From Notamacropus eugenii (lineage: Eukaryota > Chordata > Mammalia > Diprotodontia > Macropodidae), in the NCBI RefSeq assembly GCF_028372415.1, contig NC_092872.1:282227206-282291205 (forward strand): DNA of 64,000 nucleotides, written 5' to 3'. Positions 10,681-22,317 of the stretch are shown piece after piece. The notes beneath the pieces are model-generated. The model made no database searches, was not told the DNA's origin, and saw only the letters and a list, made by a program, of their open reading frames with translations. Each line of letters begins with the position of its first letter. Position 1 is the stretch's first letter. The position numbers and the translations under genes are program-made.

Positions 10681-12478
10681 CGGCTGGTGATACCCTAGAG
10701 GGGGGACACTGAGCAGGGGCAAATGGAGCATCTTACAACTGGGCTCCAAGAGTCAAGGTTTTAAGTAGAAAATGAGGCTTGGCCAGAAAGCAGTTACCAC
10801 ACCAGGGAAAAGCCCTGGGGATTGAGCTGCCTGCAGGAGGAACAAACAGCACCCTCCTTCTCCCTCCATGATTCCTTACTCCCATTCAGAGCAGGATTGG
10901 CTGTTCCATCAGCATCTCCCTCTGTCTAATGAGGATTATTACATGTTTACAAAAGCAGAGTCCTTTTACAGGGTTATCAGCCCCCTTGCCCCAAGGATGC
11001 TTTGAGCATATTTAAAATTTTTAAATTATTCTCAAAGGCAATACTGGGGAAAATGGGAGGGGAGGGGGCTCTCTCTTCCACTTCAGGTTGGCCCCTGGGG
11101 CACTGAGAAGGGCCGTGATGTGCCCACCCTCCTCCCTGCCTTTGAGGGGTAGCTCTGTACTTGTCATGCCAAACAAAGGGACTTAGTTACTGGAGCACCA
11201 ACGATCTCCAAGCAGACAGTGAAGTGCCCTCCCCATCTGTCCCTGCCTCTCCTTTCTGCCCATCCTCACTGACTTCCTCCACAGCAGCCCTGGTGTGGTG
11301 CGAGGGGCTTGGGCTACAAGGAAGGCAGTGTGTTGGGATGGGGGAGCTCCTAGGTCCTCCTCATCTCTGCCCTCCCCAGGAGTGCAGGGGGGAGGGGCCT
11401 GGGAAGGCCTGCACCAGAGTCCCAGCTCTGACACTTGTGACCAGGGTAGAGGGCAAGGCCCTGCTTTGAGGCCTGCAAAAAAAGGGATTGAGGCCACATG
11501 TCCTGGGGGAGGGGCAGCATTTTCCTGAGATCCTTTCAAAGTTTAAAAAAATTCCCTCTAAGCTGGAGGCCTTCAGCTCACCTGAACAACAGAAATGTCA
11601 GCTTTTCCCTAGAAGCAGCTGGATCTGGGCTCTAAAGCCACCTCTGCTCCCTGGGTTTCTGTTTAGAGAAGGCGGCTTTGCTTTGAGAGCCCTGAGTCAA
11701 GGACCCTCCAATGCTTGGACCCTCAGCCCAGTCATACTAATGCCATGTATCTGGTTGCCTGACCAAATGCTGGGCACTCAGAGGCTCTGAATTCTAGACT
11801 GTCCCCAACCCACTTTGGAAAATGAGACCTTGTGGCTCAGAAGGAATGAGGACAATACTTGGTGGGGGCAGGGGGTGCCTCAGAGGAGCATTTGGATCCC
11901 AGCCCAGCAAGTCCCAAGTAGCTCATGCTGCTCTTCCCATTTCCCTAGTATTTAGTGGTACGTGGATCTCTTATTCCCTCCAATCGAATGGAAGCTGAGT
12001 ACTCCTGCACAGGCCTGACCCTGAAGAGGGCCCAGTTGATTAGCTGAATGCGAGATCTAGAAAAACCCATATCATGTCCCCTAAAACAAGATTTATCGAG
12101 GGGATTTTTAGCAAAAACCAATCTGTGAGCCCTAGAGACTCTTTACCTGGCAATCAGAAGCCCTGTTTAAAAACCTGACTGAGCAGCCTTTTCCTGGACA
12201 CCTCCTCTCCAGAGAGAAGCAATGATATGTATGGGGATGGACTTTGTGCCTGCCTGAATGTGGGCATGCTGCAGACTACCCTCTTGTAGGGTTGAAAACA
12301 TCCTGTGTGGCACCCAAAGAGATTCCCTCTTTGTGCGCCTTTCTATAGAGGCATGCACACCCTGTTACATCCCGGCTTTCAAAGTGGCCAGTGGAGAATG
12401 GGAGGCAGCAAGCAGAGATCAGCAGAGAAATCTGTTCTCCTAGGGCATTCTCTTATCTTTTAAGGGGTCCTAGCAAAA

Positions 12479-12482
<4 letters not shown>

Positions 12483-12523
<41 letters not shown>
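12483..12523. repeat. (TG)n microsatellite, (CA)n on the transcript strand
   Basis: About 41 bp of uninterrupted gt dinucleotides, followed by a short gcgcgcatgcacatatg transition. It starts about 130 nt downstream of the exon 2 donor in the DHX32 transcript, where it reads as CA repeats. Confidence 0.97.
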
Positions 12524-12532
<9 letters not shown>

Positions 12533-12654
12533 ACATATGTGTCCCCCACACACCAGCTTCCTTGCTGCAGTTCTGGCTGGGATGGTACCGTGAGCAGCAC
12601 AGACAATGGCAGCTCCTGCCAGGGCCCCAGGGACAAAACAGAATGGGCACAAAC

Positions 12655-12848
12655 CTCAAGATGGTTTCACTGGAACAGCAGTTTTCAAAAGGGACAATGT
12701 AGCCGACTTCATGACCTAAGATGACATCCATTTCATCCGCAACCCGAAGGGCGAGCTGAACCGCAGTCTGCTTGTGCACCTGTGTACACACCACCCCCCC
12801 ATGCTGGTAACGGGTAGAGAGACAATATTCGGCACACCACTGTGGTAC
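12655..12848 (-). CDS. DHX32: DHX32 coding exon 2
   Basis: This 194-nt exon (phase 0 in, phase 2 out) encodes residues 97-160 plus two bases of Arg161. The translation is [18 protein letters not shown], then [20 protein letters not shown], then [20 protein letters not shown] and SSETIL. TQVHK stands at the motif Ia position (TQPRR in active DEAH helicases) and GHEVGY(I/V)VPFE at the G..VGY.IRF block, so this exon is the heart of the first RecA-like domain. The acceptor is ccccccag (ending 12849) and the donor is gag|gtttgt (12654/12653). The reading frame continues exactly into exon 3 at the split Arg codon. Confidence 0.96.
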
Positions 12849-13754
12849 CTGGGGGGAAGAGGAAGACAAGACAGGCCATCAGGTGCTGCTATATTAGGGG
12901 GAAATCACAAGCCCAGGTGTTGGTCACTGACTTCAATTCCAGAGGCTCACTGAGCAGCCGGTAGCTTCCCTTCAGGTTAAATGACCCAGAACAGTGGGCC
13001 TCTGGGAGCTTATGATTTCTTCAGACAACAAAACACTTTGTAGACCCTTACTATGTGTGTGCTGAGGGATGAGTCCTCAGGTCCACACAAGGCAAAGACT
13101 AACAGAAAAGCCCAGTCCCCAGAATGCAAAGATCCAGATACTGGAGGTCAAAGAGGATCTCAGAGGAAAAGTGAGAGCAGCTGGGGGCCCAGAAGAGGCC
13201 TCCTGCACAGGGTAGGCTGTGAGCTGAGTCCTGAAGGAGGCCTCAGGCAGAGGTGAAGAGAGCGAGCACACCAGCCAATGCAGGTACAAATGCATAGGAC
13301 CTGAATGAAGCACAGAAGGATGAACTAAATGTTCTGTTGGGTCTGAGAGAGACTTCCCAGGCCCGTGGAACCAGAAAGAGCTCCTTAGGGAAGGTGGCAT
13401 TTGCCCTGGAGGACAGCTAAGATTTGAGGAGGTTGTGATGCCCATCAAGGTGTCCAGTGGGCAAATCCCAGCACATGCCCAGAGGATGAGAGGTGGGGTC
13501 CCATTCTATCTACCTGCTAGGGCCCAGAGTGTGCAGAAGGGACCTCCCCTGAATGTCCTTCATTTCCCACCAGACTTCTGGGGCTTCCCCATGAAGCCCC
13601 AGCCAACTCACCTAGGGGAAATCTTGTCACCTCATCAGATCCAATCAGCCCCAGAAGCAAGGGCAGAGGCAAAAGCTCCTCCTCAGATGGCTGGTGCATG
13701 GGTCTTTAGCTTCCTTTTGTGTGTGTTCTTCCCCCTTTAGAGTGGAAGCTCTCT

Positions 13755-13960
13755 GAGGGTGGCTAGTTGGCCCAGTGGATAGTCAGAAATTCAAATCTGA
13801 CCTCAGACACTTACTAGCTGTGTGGTTTGTTTGCCTCTGGGTTTCCCTCAGTTTCTTTATCTGTAAAATGAGCTGGAGAAGGAAATAGCCAACCACTCCA
13901 GGATCTCTTCCAAGAAAGCCCCAAACTGGGTCATGGAGAGGGATCATGGCCAATAAGGAA
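13755..13960 (+). repeat. Marsupial tRNA-type SINE (WSINE/MON1-like)
   Basis: It contains the A-box-type start 'agttggcccagtggatag', the B-box-type 'caaatctgacctcagacact', 'tctgtaaaatgagctggaga', and the distal tail 'ccaaccactccaggatctct' plus 'ccaaactgggtcatgg'. Further copies are at 34978, 37112, 39590 and 56663. Confidence 0.8.
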
Positions 13961-14883
13961 CTGTCTTTTTTTGAACTTAGTGCCTGCCACACCAGATAGT
14001 GTACCAGATAGTGGAGGGCCTTGAATAATACACTTAACATTATGGAAGGGGGCGTGTCAAGATAGGAACAAGATCAGATGTACTGATATAAAAGAGTTGG
14101 AAGCAACGGGAAGGAAGGGTCAAGGAGGGAAGAGACAACATAAGACACGGGGCAGGGACAATAAAATCTGGTGGTGGCAAGGAGGACCAAGGAGGTAGAT
14201 GGGTTGGGTTTCTATGGGAGGTGTGGAGAGGAAAAAACTCCCAAGAACCCCAGACAGATGCTGCATTCCCTATCAGCCGAGGTCTAGCTGGAGAGTGGAA
14301 TTTGTTTACCAGTCACCCAGGTTTGGTGAATGGACAGAAATGGGAAGTAATGCCCAGGCCAAGAAGCAAATAAAAATATTTAAATATTTCATCTCTGTAT
14401 TAGGTTCTGAAAGCAGAAAAGACTTATTGTTCACTAAAAATATTTCCAAAGGTTGATGTCAACTCTTGAAAAAAATGAACAGCTATGCTCTAAGGATTGA
14501 AATCTATGAATCAAAATAAAAATTACAAATTATCCCCAGAAAAAAACGTAGATACATCTTACTGGCAAAATACATATCATGTCCCATCCCCCTGCTACCA
14601 ATAGGCAAGGAAAAGAAATACTGGCAATTCATGACTAAAACACAAAAACATAGCCAGCAAGAACCTCCTTCAGTCCAGTCATATTTAGAAAAGAATGGTA
14701 TTTGCTAAAATTCTAATTCCTACACATCCTTCTGTGTCTAACAGACACCTTCCCCTGAAAAGCCCACCAGCATCCCCACTCAACCTATACCAGACAGAAC
14801 CGATTCTCTACAGCCCAAATCCACTCCTTATGACTACTTGTTTCTGTCCATTCACCAAACCTGGGTGTGGTGTTTGTATTTTT

Positions 14884-17516
14884 TAAAAAAAAAAATTTAT
14901 TTATTTTGAGTTTTCAACAGACACTTCCACAAGATTTTGAGTTCCACATTTTCTCCCCATTTCTCTCCTCCACCCACCCCAAAACAGCATGCATTCTGAT
15001 TAATCCTTCCACCAATCTGCCCTCCCTTCTATCACACCCCTCCCTCTTCTTATCCCCATCCCCTCTATTTTCTTGTAGGGCAAGATAGATTTCTATACCC
15101 CATTGCTTTTGTATCTTATTTCCTAGTTGCATATAAAAATAATTTTTAACATTTGTTTTAAAAACTTTGAGTTCCAATTTCTCTCCCTTCCTCTCTCCCC
15201 ACCCATCCCCACTGAGAAGGCAAGCAATTTGATATAGGTTATACATGTGTAGTTAGGCAAAACACTTCCGTAACAGTCATGTTATGAAAGACTATATTTC
15301 CTTCCATCTTATATTGCCCCCTATTTATCCTATTCTCTTTTGAATCTAATGTGTTTACTTCTAATTACCTCCTCCTCCCATTTGCACTCCCTTCTATCAT
15401 CTCCCTACCCCACACTTAGCCCCTTCCCCCCTACTTTCCTGCAGTGTAAGATACATTTTCATACCAAACTGAATGTGCATGTTATTCCCTCCTTATCACT
15501 TAAGCCAAATATGATGAGAGTAAGGTTTGCTTTTTCCTTCTCACTTCCTCTCTTCCCCTCCATTGAAAAAGCTTTTTCTTGCCTCTTTTATGTGAGAGAT
15601 AATTTGTCCCATCCTATTTTTTCTCCCTTTCTCCTCCCAATATATTCCTCTCTCATCCCTTAATTTTATTTTATTTTTTAGATATCATCCCTTCCTATTC
15701 AACTCACCCTGTGCCCTCTGTCTATATATGTATATAATCCCTCCAACTACTTTAATACTGAGAAAAGTCTCAAGATACAAATATTATCTTTCCCTGTAGG
15801 AATGTAAACAGTTTAATTTTAGTAAGTCCCTTATGATTTCTCTTTCCTGTTTACCTTTTCACGCTTCTCTTGATTATTATGTTTGAAAGTCAAATTTTCT
15901 ATTCAGCTCTGGTCTTTTCATCAAGAATGCTTGAAAGTTCTCTATTTCATTGAATAAACAATTTTTCCCCTGAAGTATTATACTCAGTTTTGCTGGGTAG
16001 GTGATTCTTAGTTTTAATTCTAGCTCCTTTGACCTCTGGAATATCATATTCCAAACCCTTTAATCCCTTAATGTAGAAGATGCTAGATCTTATGTTATTC
16101 TGATTGTGTTTCCACAATATTCAAATTGTTTCTTTCTAGCTGCTTTCAATATTTTCTCCTTCACTTGGGAGCTCTGGAATTTGGCTACAATATTCCTAGG
16201 AGTTTTCCTTTTGGGATCTCTTTCAGGAGGTGATCAGTGGATTCTTTCAATTTATTTTACCCTCTAGTTCTAGAATATCAGGGCAGTTTTTCTTGATAAT
16301 TTCTTGAAAGATGATGTCTAGGCTCTTTTTTGATCATGTTTTTCAGATAGTCCAATAACTTTTAAATTTTCTCTCTTGGACATATTTTCTAAGTCAGTTG
16401 TTTTTCAAATGAGATATTTCACATAGTTATTTTTTTATTCCTTTGGTTTTGTTTAATAATTCCTTGATTTTTCATAAGGTCATTAACTTCCATCTGTCCC
16501 ATTCTAAGCTTTAAGGAATTATTTTCTTCAGTGAGCTTTTGGAACTCCTTTTCTATCTGGTCAATTCTGCTTTTTAAAGCATTCTTTTCCTCACTGGCTT
16601 TTTGGATCTCTTTTGCCATTTAGGTTGTCTGTTTTTTGAAGTGTTATTTTCTTCAGCATGTTTTTCGGTCCCCTTTAGTAAGCAGTTGACTCATTTTTCA
16701 TGATTTTCTTGCATCACTCTCATTTCTCTTCCTGATTTTTGCTCTACTTCTCTTACTTGACTTTCAAAATCCTTTTTGAGATCTTCCATGGCCTGAGACC
16801 ACTGCATATTTTTTTGGGAGGCTTTGGATGTAGGAACTTTGACTTTGTTGTCTTCTTCTGTTTCTATATTTTGGTCTTCTTTGTCACCAAAGTAAGATTC
16901 TATAGTCTGATTCTTTTTCCATTTTTTGCTCATGTTCCCAGTCATTTACTTAATTTTTGAGCTCTTTGTCAGAGTAGTTCTCTGCTTCCAGTGGAGTTGG
17001 GGTAGAGTACCATCAGCTGCTTGATCCCCCCACAATCTGTGGACCTAGAGCTCCAGAAATTGCTGCTATTGCCCCTGCCTCTACTGCTGCTGCCGCAGGT
17101 TCCTCCACCCCCTCTGCTGTCCTGGGACTGGGGCGGGACCACTCTACTTTCTCACACAGGTCCCACAGGTTTTTTCCACTGATTTTCCAATTTTGTCCTC
17201 AGTGTTTTGGGGTTGTGAAGTCTGGAAACGACCACAAGTGCCAAAGATTCAGTCTTCCTGAGGCCTACTCAGGTCCTGTCTGTGCCAACGTGGCCCCCGC
17301 TGGACTGGGCTCTGCTCCCAGCTCACTGCAATAGATGCTTCCCATCGACTTTCCAGGCTGTCTTGGGCTGGGGATTTGCTTCACTTTGTCATTCTGTGGG
17401 TTCTGCAGCTCCAGAATTTGTTTAGAGTAATTTTTTACAGGTATTTGGCTGGGCTTGGGGGGGAAGATCTCTAGCAAGTCCGTGCTTTTACTCTGCCATC
17501 TCAGCTCCACCCCTGC
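14884..17516 (-). mobile_element. HAL1-like (L1 with ORF1 only), copy 1
   Basis: Read on the minus strand, the element starts at 17516 with the L1-type 5' motif 'ggagctgagatggcagagta'. It runs through a 5'UTR to about 16950, an ORF1 relic (about 16945 down to 15850) and a purine-rich 3' region, and ends in an A/T-rich tail at 14884. It is flanked by a 13-bp target-site duplication, tgtttgtattttt, at 14871-14883 and 17517-17529. There is no ORF2 or reverse-transcriptase sequence between ORF1 and the tail. That is the defining layout of half-L1 elements (described in mammals including opossum). It therefore depended on L1 machinery in trans. ORF1 has several stops, so it is dead. Confidence 0.85.
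16691..16945 (-). pseudogene. L1/HAL1 ORF1 N-terminal relic
   Basis: An open segment of 84 codons begins MTGNMSKKWKKNQTIESYF and carries a charged coiled-coil start (SQAMEDLKKDFESQVREVEQ). A second open piece, 16419-16619, continues the heptad pattern (KNALKSRIDQIEKEFQKLTE). Frame breaks separate the two pieces and the RNA-binding C-terminal part downstream (to about 15850). L1 ORF1p is an RNA-binding trimer chaperone. This copy cannot make it. Confidence 0.8.
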
Positions 17517-18239
17517 TGTTTGTATTTTTAAAAATGTTTTTATGGATACCTTTTGTTTAATATCACAGTCTTTTCCAAAATTAAGCACCTCACTCACAGT
17601 GAGCCTTCCCTTAAGACGAGACAGATGGGCAGAGGACATTTGGCTGAGAGCTGATATTTCAAGGTGCTGTCTCTGGGACAGACTGAGCTTTTAAATGAGT
17701 TTTTAAAAATTAATCAAATAAAAGCTTTTTATAGACTCAGAGTAGCTACAAGTGTTGATGTCCCTTTAGTGAAGCCTGGGCCAGGAAGATGCAATGCATT
17801 CACTTCTTCCTTCCCAGAATCGGAAGTGCTTGTGGTGTTGGAGGTGGGTATGGCAGTTGCTACAGGGGAGGAAACCAGCCCCCAACCTTCTCTGATATGA
17901 TAACCTATTTGAAAGAAGCAGATAGGAGGACTAGCAATGGAGTGGAAGGCATGAGAGTTGGAGCCTGATCTTAGTTATGCCCTGACTGTATAAGCCTAGA
18001 CCCTTCTCATGGCCTCCTTTGAGGAGCAGGTCAGACTGGAGCAGGGGGTTCCTACCTCTCCTGTGCCCTGGAACCCTGGAACCTTGGAACAGGCAGGCTG
18101 GGGTAGCCTATGGGCCTGTTCCAGAGAGACAATCTGAGGGTCTCCCTGACAGGTCTATGGGCACAAGACAGGCCTTGTGACCTGCCCAAGAATCACATGA
18201 CAGAGGAAATCAGTCATACTCAAGTCCAGATGGACCTTT

Positions 18240-18600
18240 TCCCAGCCTGACCATCCCATTTATTCACCTTTCATCTTCTTCCCCCCTTGCTCATTCCATC
18301 AGCTGTCATGCCCTGTTGGTCCTGCTTCCTTCCACAGGTGTTTCACATGCCAGCTGCCCCAGTTTGGGCTCTCATTCACACTGTGGCCTGGACCACTCTA
18401 ACAGCCTCCTGCCTATTTTCCTGCCTTCAGCCTCTCCACTCTCCAAGGCAACCTTCACAGGGCTCAGGGCTGACCATGTGACTTGACTTCTCCTGACAAA
18501 CCTTTCCTGTTTCTCTCCTGCTTCTGGGCAGAATGGAGAATTCTGTAGCCTACTGACTGGAGGCTCTCTATGATCTGATCCCACCAGACCTGGCCCGATG
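18240..18600 (+). repeat. L2 LINE 3' fragment
   Basis: Diverged plus-sense L2 pattern: 'ctggaccactctaacagcct', 'ctgcctattttcctgcc', 'agggctgaccatgtgac', 'tctatgatctgatccca'. Borders are approximate. Confidence 0.5.
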
Positions 18601-20528
18601 CCTTCACATTCCTCTCTGTCAGACACCAGCCAGATTGCTGGCAGCTTGCAGATAGCTGACTTTGGACTCAGGTTGCCCAGATCCTTGCTCCTGATCTCAG
18701 CCTACAGAGAACTTTCTGTCCCTCACTCTCCAGTTAGGTGTCACTCACCCCATAACATCTCAGCCTCCTCAACTACTCCCTCAGTACTCGGCCCAGTCTC
18801 TTCCTTGCTGGTGTCACATTCTACCTAATGGTAATTTACATGTTGGCTGTAAGCTCCCTGAGGGGAGGCTACCTAGAACAGGAGTCTGCATGGAGCAGGG
18901 ATTTAATGAAATTTGTACTGAATGGTCAGGACTTCATCTTACACATGTGGGGATTAATGAAAGGGAGATATGTGCTAGAGAGCAAGGAAATGGGGACAGG
19001 GATAGGTAGGGTGGGGCCTCTGAATTGGATGAGGCAGCCAATCAGGCACACAATCTTCAAATGCTCTCCAAGAGGATTTGATAGCAGTTGGAAGGGCGCT
19101 TTGGGGAAAGCTCTGGCTGCAAGGCATCCCATGGGGTGGGATGAAAGAGCAGCCTAGCCCATACATTGGCACTACAGGGAGGAAGGAAGAGGAAGACACA
19201 GCCTCAAGAGGTCCTTCTCAAATACTATTTAGTTACTAAATACTAATAATATTTCTCAAATATTCCACAGGATGCGGTGACGTCTCTAACTATCAAAAGA
19301 CTGGTAGTAGGGACACAGGACAATGGGTCCAAGAGGACTTCATGGTACGGAAGATGGAAGATGGAGATGATGGCTGGAAATAAGAGGCTGGCAAGGGGAG
19401 TCAGAGTGAAAGCTGGGCCTGAAGCCCACAAGCCTCTCAGGTGCCAACTCAGTCCTGCTGAAGGCTGGTGATGAGACAGTGCCTCCAAGTTTTTGCTGGA
19501 GAGCACCCAGAGAGAATAAACACATGGTCCACAAGCATGGGTCACACCCTGGGGGATCCAGCTGGGGTGGGGCCAGGAAGCCTGTCATCAAAGTATGTGA
19601 GGGATAGTCCAAATTTCATACTATAGGCAACTAGGCCAACAGAAAGAGGCTGATGGAGAATGAGGCCAAGAAGAGAATGGTAAAAGAAGATGCAGAGTGG
19701 AGGCGAGGGACTCCCCCTAACAGGCCTTGTGTTCCCACTTGTGGGGTTCTTTCTTTGAAGGCCTGTGACTTGAAAAGGCCATTCTGATGGCAGTGTGTGT
19801 GAACAGGTCCACTTTGGAGGCCATGGATAAATGGGCCTGGAAACTTGGTAAGAGGTTATGGCTGAGGTCTCAGATTTATTGGTTATCTAGACAGAGGTGG
19901 TAGCTGAATCTGTGAAATTGCAGTAGGTTGCATACTTTACATTCTTCTTAATATGGCCCCACAGTCAACGAGCCAGCCAGCCTTGGGGTCAAGAAGTCAC
20001 AGTGTCCCAGTCAACTCTACCAGACTAGACACTGTAAAGCAGATGCCTAGTTTCATAGGTCAAGGCACTAGGGGATTGGGAACTCACAGATGAGGCCAAG
20101 AAAAAAAAATCTATGCCAGCATCACCATAAACAGTGCATCTGAAGAAAAGGAACTGAGCTGCTAAAAGCAGGATTAATGATCCCTGCACACTATACTTTC
20201 TAGTTCTAGATACTGAAAGTGTACACAGCCTACCTCCACCTCCAAGGGCCATCTACCATGTTCACCTCAAGTGTCTGGTTTGTTATTAACAGGCACTGTT
20301 GCCTGGCCCCAATGAAACCCCAAGGGAAACTCAGGGCATCAGCTGATCAGGTGAGGCTGCATTGTACTTAGAGGTCAGATGGAGAGGAGAAGGGAGTGCA
20401 GTCAGAGGACCAGAATAGGGAAATCCAGAGAAATGGAATCGGGACCAGAGCCAAGAAATCAGGACATGGAAGTCCATTAGAATGAAGACAGATGCAGGAT
20501 GGCATTGCTGGTGGCTCCACTGTGATCT

Positions 20529-21536
20529 GTGGGCTGCTCTGACAGGTACCTACACTGTGTATCCATGCACTATGGTGGGCTGCATCTGAAAACTCCCTTG
20601 TTTTCATCTACTTGTTTAAAACTAACAGTGAAGAGGAAAGCAAATTATTGTTTTATATTCAGAAAAAAACCAAACAAACACATTCTGTCGTATGGACGTG
20701 TGGACAAATATAAATGGGCTAAGTGGAACAAAGATTCTTTAGACATTTTTGTGTTCCTGACAAGATACACCGAATTAATTCATCTCTTAAGACACATAGA
20801 GATTGGTAAATTTGTGCAGAAATTAGAAATTCCAATAATCAGTGGCCAGTGCACCAGAGATGGCAGACCACCGAATTGTACAGGTATGTGTGGCAAGGTT
20901 GGCCCCCATGTTGGTGTGAAATGGGAGAAGCTCCATGGGGTCAAGGACAATTCTGGCATTCACCCAACTTGACGGCCCACAGGTACTCCTCAGTCATGGC
21001 TACGCTTGCCCTGTGGACACACAAGGCAAGGCCAACGTCTGCCCAAGGAGCAATTTCTGAATGAACGCAAAGGCAGAAAAGAGTGTGAGAGGGAGCCCAC
21101 AGTGAAGGCAAATGGAAGCATCTGGAAAGTACTTTATTTCAGCAACACAAACGAGATCAAGGTTGGTATCATGGTACAGAAACTACAAGGGTCTTACCCA
21201 GTGGAGATGGCACCAAGGGAGGTACAGACTAGGCAGAGAAGTTCACCTTGGTTAGTTACTGAAGGTGTCACCTTCAGTTCAATTGACACTGACCAGGGTC
21301 CTGCCCGGTGTTCAAGGAGCTTACTGCCAGAAGGGACTGTAACACAGGGAGGGAATGCAGGGGCAAGGGAGACTTCAGCCAAAGAGATTCTGGGCTTCAG
21401 GAGAGTTTGGAAAGGTGGAGGGAAGGGAGGGAAGGCATTCCAGGCACCTGGAGAAGTCTATGCTGCACAGACTCAGGAGATGGAATGGGTGAGTTTGGGA
21501 TCTAGTGAGTCATTCTCTTCAGTTCCCATTCTCTAG
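20529..21536 (+). other. Two adjacent unexplained open frames
   Basis: Open frames of 147 codons (20529-20972) and 176 codons (21006-21536) lie almost back to back on the plus strand, antisense to DHX32. I recognise no domain. The second overlaps a decayed repeat-like stretch ('gaaggcattccaggcacc') after about 21330, so chance openness is likely. Confidence 0.2.
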
Positions 21537-21539
21537 AGA

Positions 21540-21910
21540 GATCATGTATCAGCTCTAGTCTCTTTCCCATATTCCAAGCCCTGCATCACCAACTGGATAG
21601 CCCACATGTATCTCAAAATCAACATGTCCAAAACAGAATTATCCTTTCTCCAAAACCATCCCTCTTCTGAATTTCCCTTATTTTTGTCAGGAGTACCATC
21701 TTCCCTCTAGGTACCTAAATTTACAATACCAGTCATCATCAACTTCTCCCTCTCATTCACCCCATGTATTGAATCAGTTACCAAGTCTCACTGACACCAT
21801 TCCCTTCTCTTTATTCTTATGGTCACTGTCCTTGTTTTGGCCCTTATCACCTCTTACCTGGACTTCTGCAATAGTTTCCCAGTTGGTCTCTCTACCTCAA
21901 AGAGAAGCAT
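21540..21910 (+). repeat. L2 LINE fragment
   Basis: The plus-sense L2 reverse-transcriptase/3' order is recognisable: 'aaaatcaacatgtccaaaac', 'gagtaccatcttcc', 'ttacctggacttctgcaata', 'cagttggtctctctacctc'. Confidence 0.75.
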
Positions 21911-21956
21911 CAGTTAGGTGGCCTAGGAAAGAGCACTAGACATGGCATCAGGAAGT

Positions 21957-22305
21957 GCTGAGTGGGAGCAGAGCCAAGAAGGAGGTAAGAAGTTGAGCCA
22001 AACTCTCCCCATACCATAAAGATCTAGAAAACACACCAGACTGAGTTCTGATTGTGAGCCTTTTTTCTAGCCCAAATTGGCACAGGGAGCCAGAGATGGG
22101 TCTAAGGACACTGGGGATGAGTCTGCCCAAGGGTGCATACCATGGAGCACATCAGGGCAAGAAGAGGTCCCAGACCCCTGTTGGAGCATCATGACCAGCT
22201 GGCATTTCTGGGTCAAAGACACAGGGCAGACTGTAGAGGGGACCTCTGAGGGGTAGAATTCCAGAGTGAGGAACATCATGAGCCCTGGGCTGTGGACTGA
22301 GCAAG
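21957..22305 (+). mobile_element. Older L1, 5'UTR part (interrupted)
   Basis: The L1-type 5' start 'gtgggagcagagccaagaag' is followed by a CA/GG-rich 5'UTR. It breaks off at the 5' target-site copy of the young L1 (22306-22317) and resumes at 25800. The L1 was thus the target of a later L1 insertion. Confidence 0.7.
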
Positions 22306-22317
22306 AAATGAGTTCAG

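Larger units (their letters stand above)
8793..12654 (-). other. DHX32: DHX32 intron 2
   Basis: A 3.9-kb intron with donor g|gtttgt at 12654/12653. Its contents are a (TG)n tract close to the donor, a marsupial-type SINE at 10365-10680, a Mar1/MIR-like SINE at 9425-9635 and a MIR scrap at 9950-10040. No host exon was seen in it. Confidence 0.85.

Noticed and set aside
12453..12869. 138-codon minus frame as a single protein
   Set aside because: Only the 12655-12848 part is DHX32. The tail is read-through into the intron and the CA repeat (poly-Thr/His).
13755..13830. tRNA-like A/B box sequences
   Set aside because: They belong to tRNA-derived SINEs with long 3' bodies, not to functional tRNA genes. 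The same applies at 39590 and 56663.
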